DNA from: Candidatus Aenigmatarchaeota archaeon
GTDB taxonomy: Archaea > Aenigmatarchaeota > Aenigmatarchaeia > PWEA01 > JACRMZ01
Direction: 5' to 3'
Length of the DNA: 5,996 bases
NCBI GenBank assembly: GCA_016219455.1
Contig: JACRMZ010000026.1
Coordinates: 1-5,996, forward strand
Shown: piece by piece, positions 5,563-5,996 of the stretch
How the letters are laid out: each line of letters opens with the position of its first letter
How positions within the stretch are numbered: the first letter of the stretch is position 1
The notes under the pieces: model-generated
What the model was told of the DNA's origin: nothing
The model's database searches: none
The model's input: only the letters and a program-made list of their open reading frames with translations
Translations under genes and position numbers: made by a program

Positions 5563-5771
5563 TGGGGCTTTTTGGATTTAAGCACAAGAGTTCGATGACT
5601 GGAACAGAGTACTTTCTGCATCTGGCAAAGGGGCGCGGCGGGATAAAGCTCTATTATTTCTCCAAGGAGGAGGCAGGCGCCATTGGAAAGCCGGCAGGCT
5701 ATGAAGTTGTTGAAAATCCAAGGACTGGCCACCCGTTCCTGAGGAAACTGAGGGGAGAAAGCAATCTCTGA
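5562..5771 (+). CDS. Small conserved-looking hypothetical protein, 69 residues
   Basis: A basic, soluble 69-residue protein with no signal peptide or membrane helix. It has a short MGLFGFKHKSS start, then HLAKGRGGIKLYYFSKEEAG (20-39) and GYEVVENPRTGHPFLRK (46-62). The YYFSK...GYEVVENPRTG-x-P-x-L-x-K pattern resembles small uncharacterised archaeal proteins I have seen, but I cannot name a family or function. There are no cysteines, so it is not a zinc ribbon. Its ATG overlaps the TGA of the 43-codon ORF, and a strong GGAGGGG precedes it, so it is probably the last gene of the transcript that begins with the KaiC-like gene. That it is a gene is likely; its role is unknown. Confidence 0.75.
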   Translation: MGLFGFKHKSSMTGTEYFLHLAKGRGGIKLYYFSKEEAGAIGKPAGYEVVENPRTGHPFLRKLRGESNL

Positions 5772-5787
5772 TGTCAAGTTATTTGAT

Positions 5788-5852
5788 CAAACTTTTCACC
5801 GGACAAATAAGGTATGGCTTTGAGCCTGCTTTCACCAATAGAGAAAAGTTTG
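5788..5852. terminator. Inverted repeat in convergent intergenic region, candidate bidirectional terminator
   Basis: CAAACTTTTC (5788-5797) and GAAAAGTTTG (5843-5852) are perfect inverse complements 45 nt apart. A smaller GGCT-TTG-AGCC hairpin (5816-5826) sits between them. The element fills the space between the plus-strand small ORF and the end of the minus-strand gene. The arms contain T runs on both strands, as archaeal termination favours. The long loop makes a simple stem less certain. Confidence 0.4.
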
Positions 5853-5854
5853 CT

Positions 5855-5996
5855 TCAGTAAATCTTAAACAACTTGTCCGTGTGCGCTCGCCACAGCGCC
5901 ATGAGACGTTCCTTTGAGAACAAGTCCTTGGGGTAAGCGTTCGCCTTCACGGTTTTGAAGACGTGGTGGAAATAGTCCTGGTAGTTTATCCCAGCA
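5855..5996 (-). CDS. C-terminal end of an unrecognised minus-strand gene (partial)
   Basis: Reading leftwards from the window edge, 46 residues lead to a TGA at 5857-5855. The segment is soluble, aromatic and basic: INYQDYFHHVFKTVKANAYP, then LFSKERLMALWRAHTDKLFK. It reads like a helical C-terminal end of a larger protein, with ordinary composition and no stops, and converges on the small ORF across an 83-nt gap. The start lies outside the window. I do not recognise the family and suggest no function. Confidence 0.6.
   Translation of the reverse strand, partial: AGINYQDYFHHVFKTVKANAYPKDLFSKERLMALWRAHTDKLFKIY

Noticed and set aside
5412..5565. GTGATGA at 5412-5418 and CTGA at 5533 and 5559 look like C and D boxes of a C/D guide RNA.
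   Set aside because: The spacing is far longer than a typical archaeal C/D RNA, there are no well-placed C' and D' boxes, and the C box overlaps the stop codon of the KaiC-like gene.
5268..5777. Minus-strand ORF of 169 codons opposite the end of the KaiC-like gene and the small ORFs.
   Set aside because: It overlaps the well-supported KaiC-like and 69-residue coding regions and has no recognisable motif.

Overview
The window looks like part of a compact archaeal genome, most likely from a small-genome DPANN-type lineage, although the phylum cannot be fixed from 6 kb. Four things point to archaea: a DUF460/COG2433 RNase H-like protein, a UbiA-type prenyltransferase of the archaeal lipid (digeranylgeranylglyceryl phosphate synthase) kind, an archaeosortase-like membrane protease, and a single-domain KaiC-like ATPase. 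The promoters are TATA-type. Genes are packed with 0-25 nt gaps, and several promoters overlap the stop codon of the gene before.

Layout. On the minus strand (1-1828), read right to left, are: a two-part protein joining an adenylate-kinase-like P-loop domain to a nucleoside-deoxyribosyltransferase-like domain (1828-836); a HAD-superfamily protein (834-295) with no ordinary start codon before its nucleophile motif; and a DUF192 protein (292 to beyond the left edge). These three are separated by only 1-2 nt and are probably one operon. A divergent intergenic region (1829-1943) carries promoter signals for both directions.

On the plus strand (1944-5771) are: the DUF460 protein, whose last ~28 codons are out of frame through an apparent one-base loss in a C run; an archaeosortase-like protein overlapping a SemiSWEET transporter; the UbiA prenyltransferase; and a KaiC-like ATPase with an N-terminal duplicated helical motif. 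Two small ORFs follow that begin alike (MGLFxFKH). The right end (5772-5854) is a convergent intergenic region with a 10-bp inverted repeat, followed by the C-terminal part of an unrecognised minus-strand gene running off the window.

How the parts fit. Start signals seem to divide in two. Genes at the head of a transcript (archaeosortase, UbiA, KaiC, perhaps DUF460) have a TATA-like box about 24-28 nt before the start codon and no convincing Shine-Dalgarno sequence, as expected for leaderless mRNAs. Genes inside a transcript (SemiSWEET and the two small ORFs) have a purine-rich Shine-Dalgarno sequence. The first minus-strand gene appears to have a short leader with a Shine-Dalgarno. UbiA makes the archaeal membrane lipid backbone. 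The archaeosortase and SemiSWEET are membrane proteins, but no shared pathway is evident. No CRISPR array, insertion sequence, tRNA or rRNA was recognised. I do not see a clearly new multi-gene system. The most unusual items are the kinase/deoxyribosyltransferase fusion, the HAD protein with altered catalytic positions and odd start, the DUF460 frameshift, and the hairpin-bearing small ORF after kaiC.
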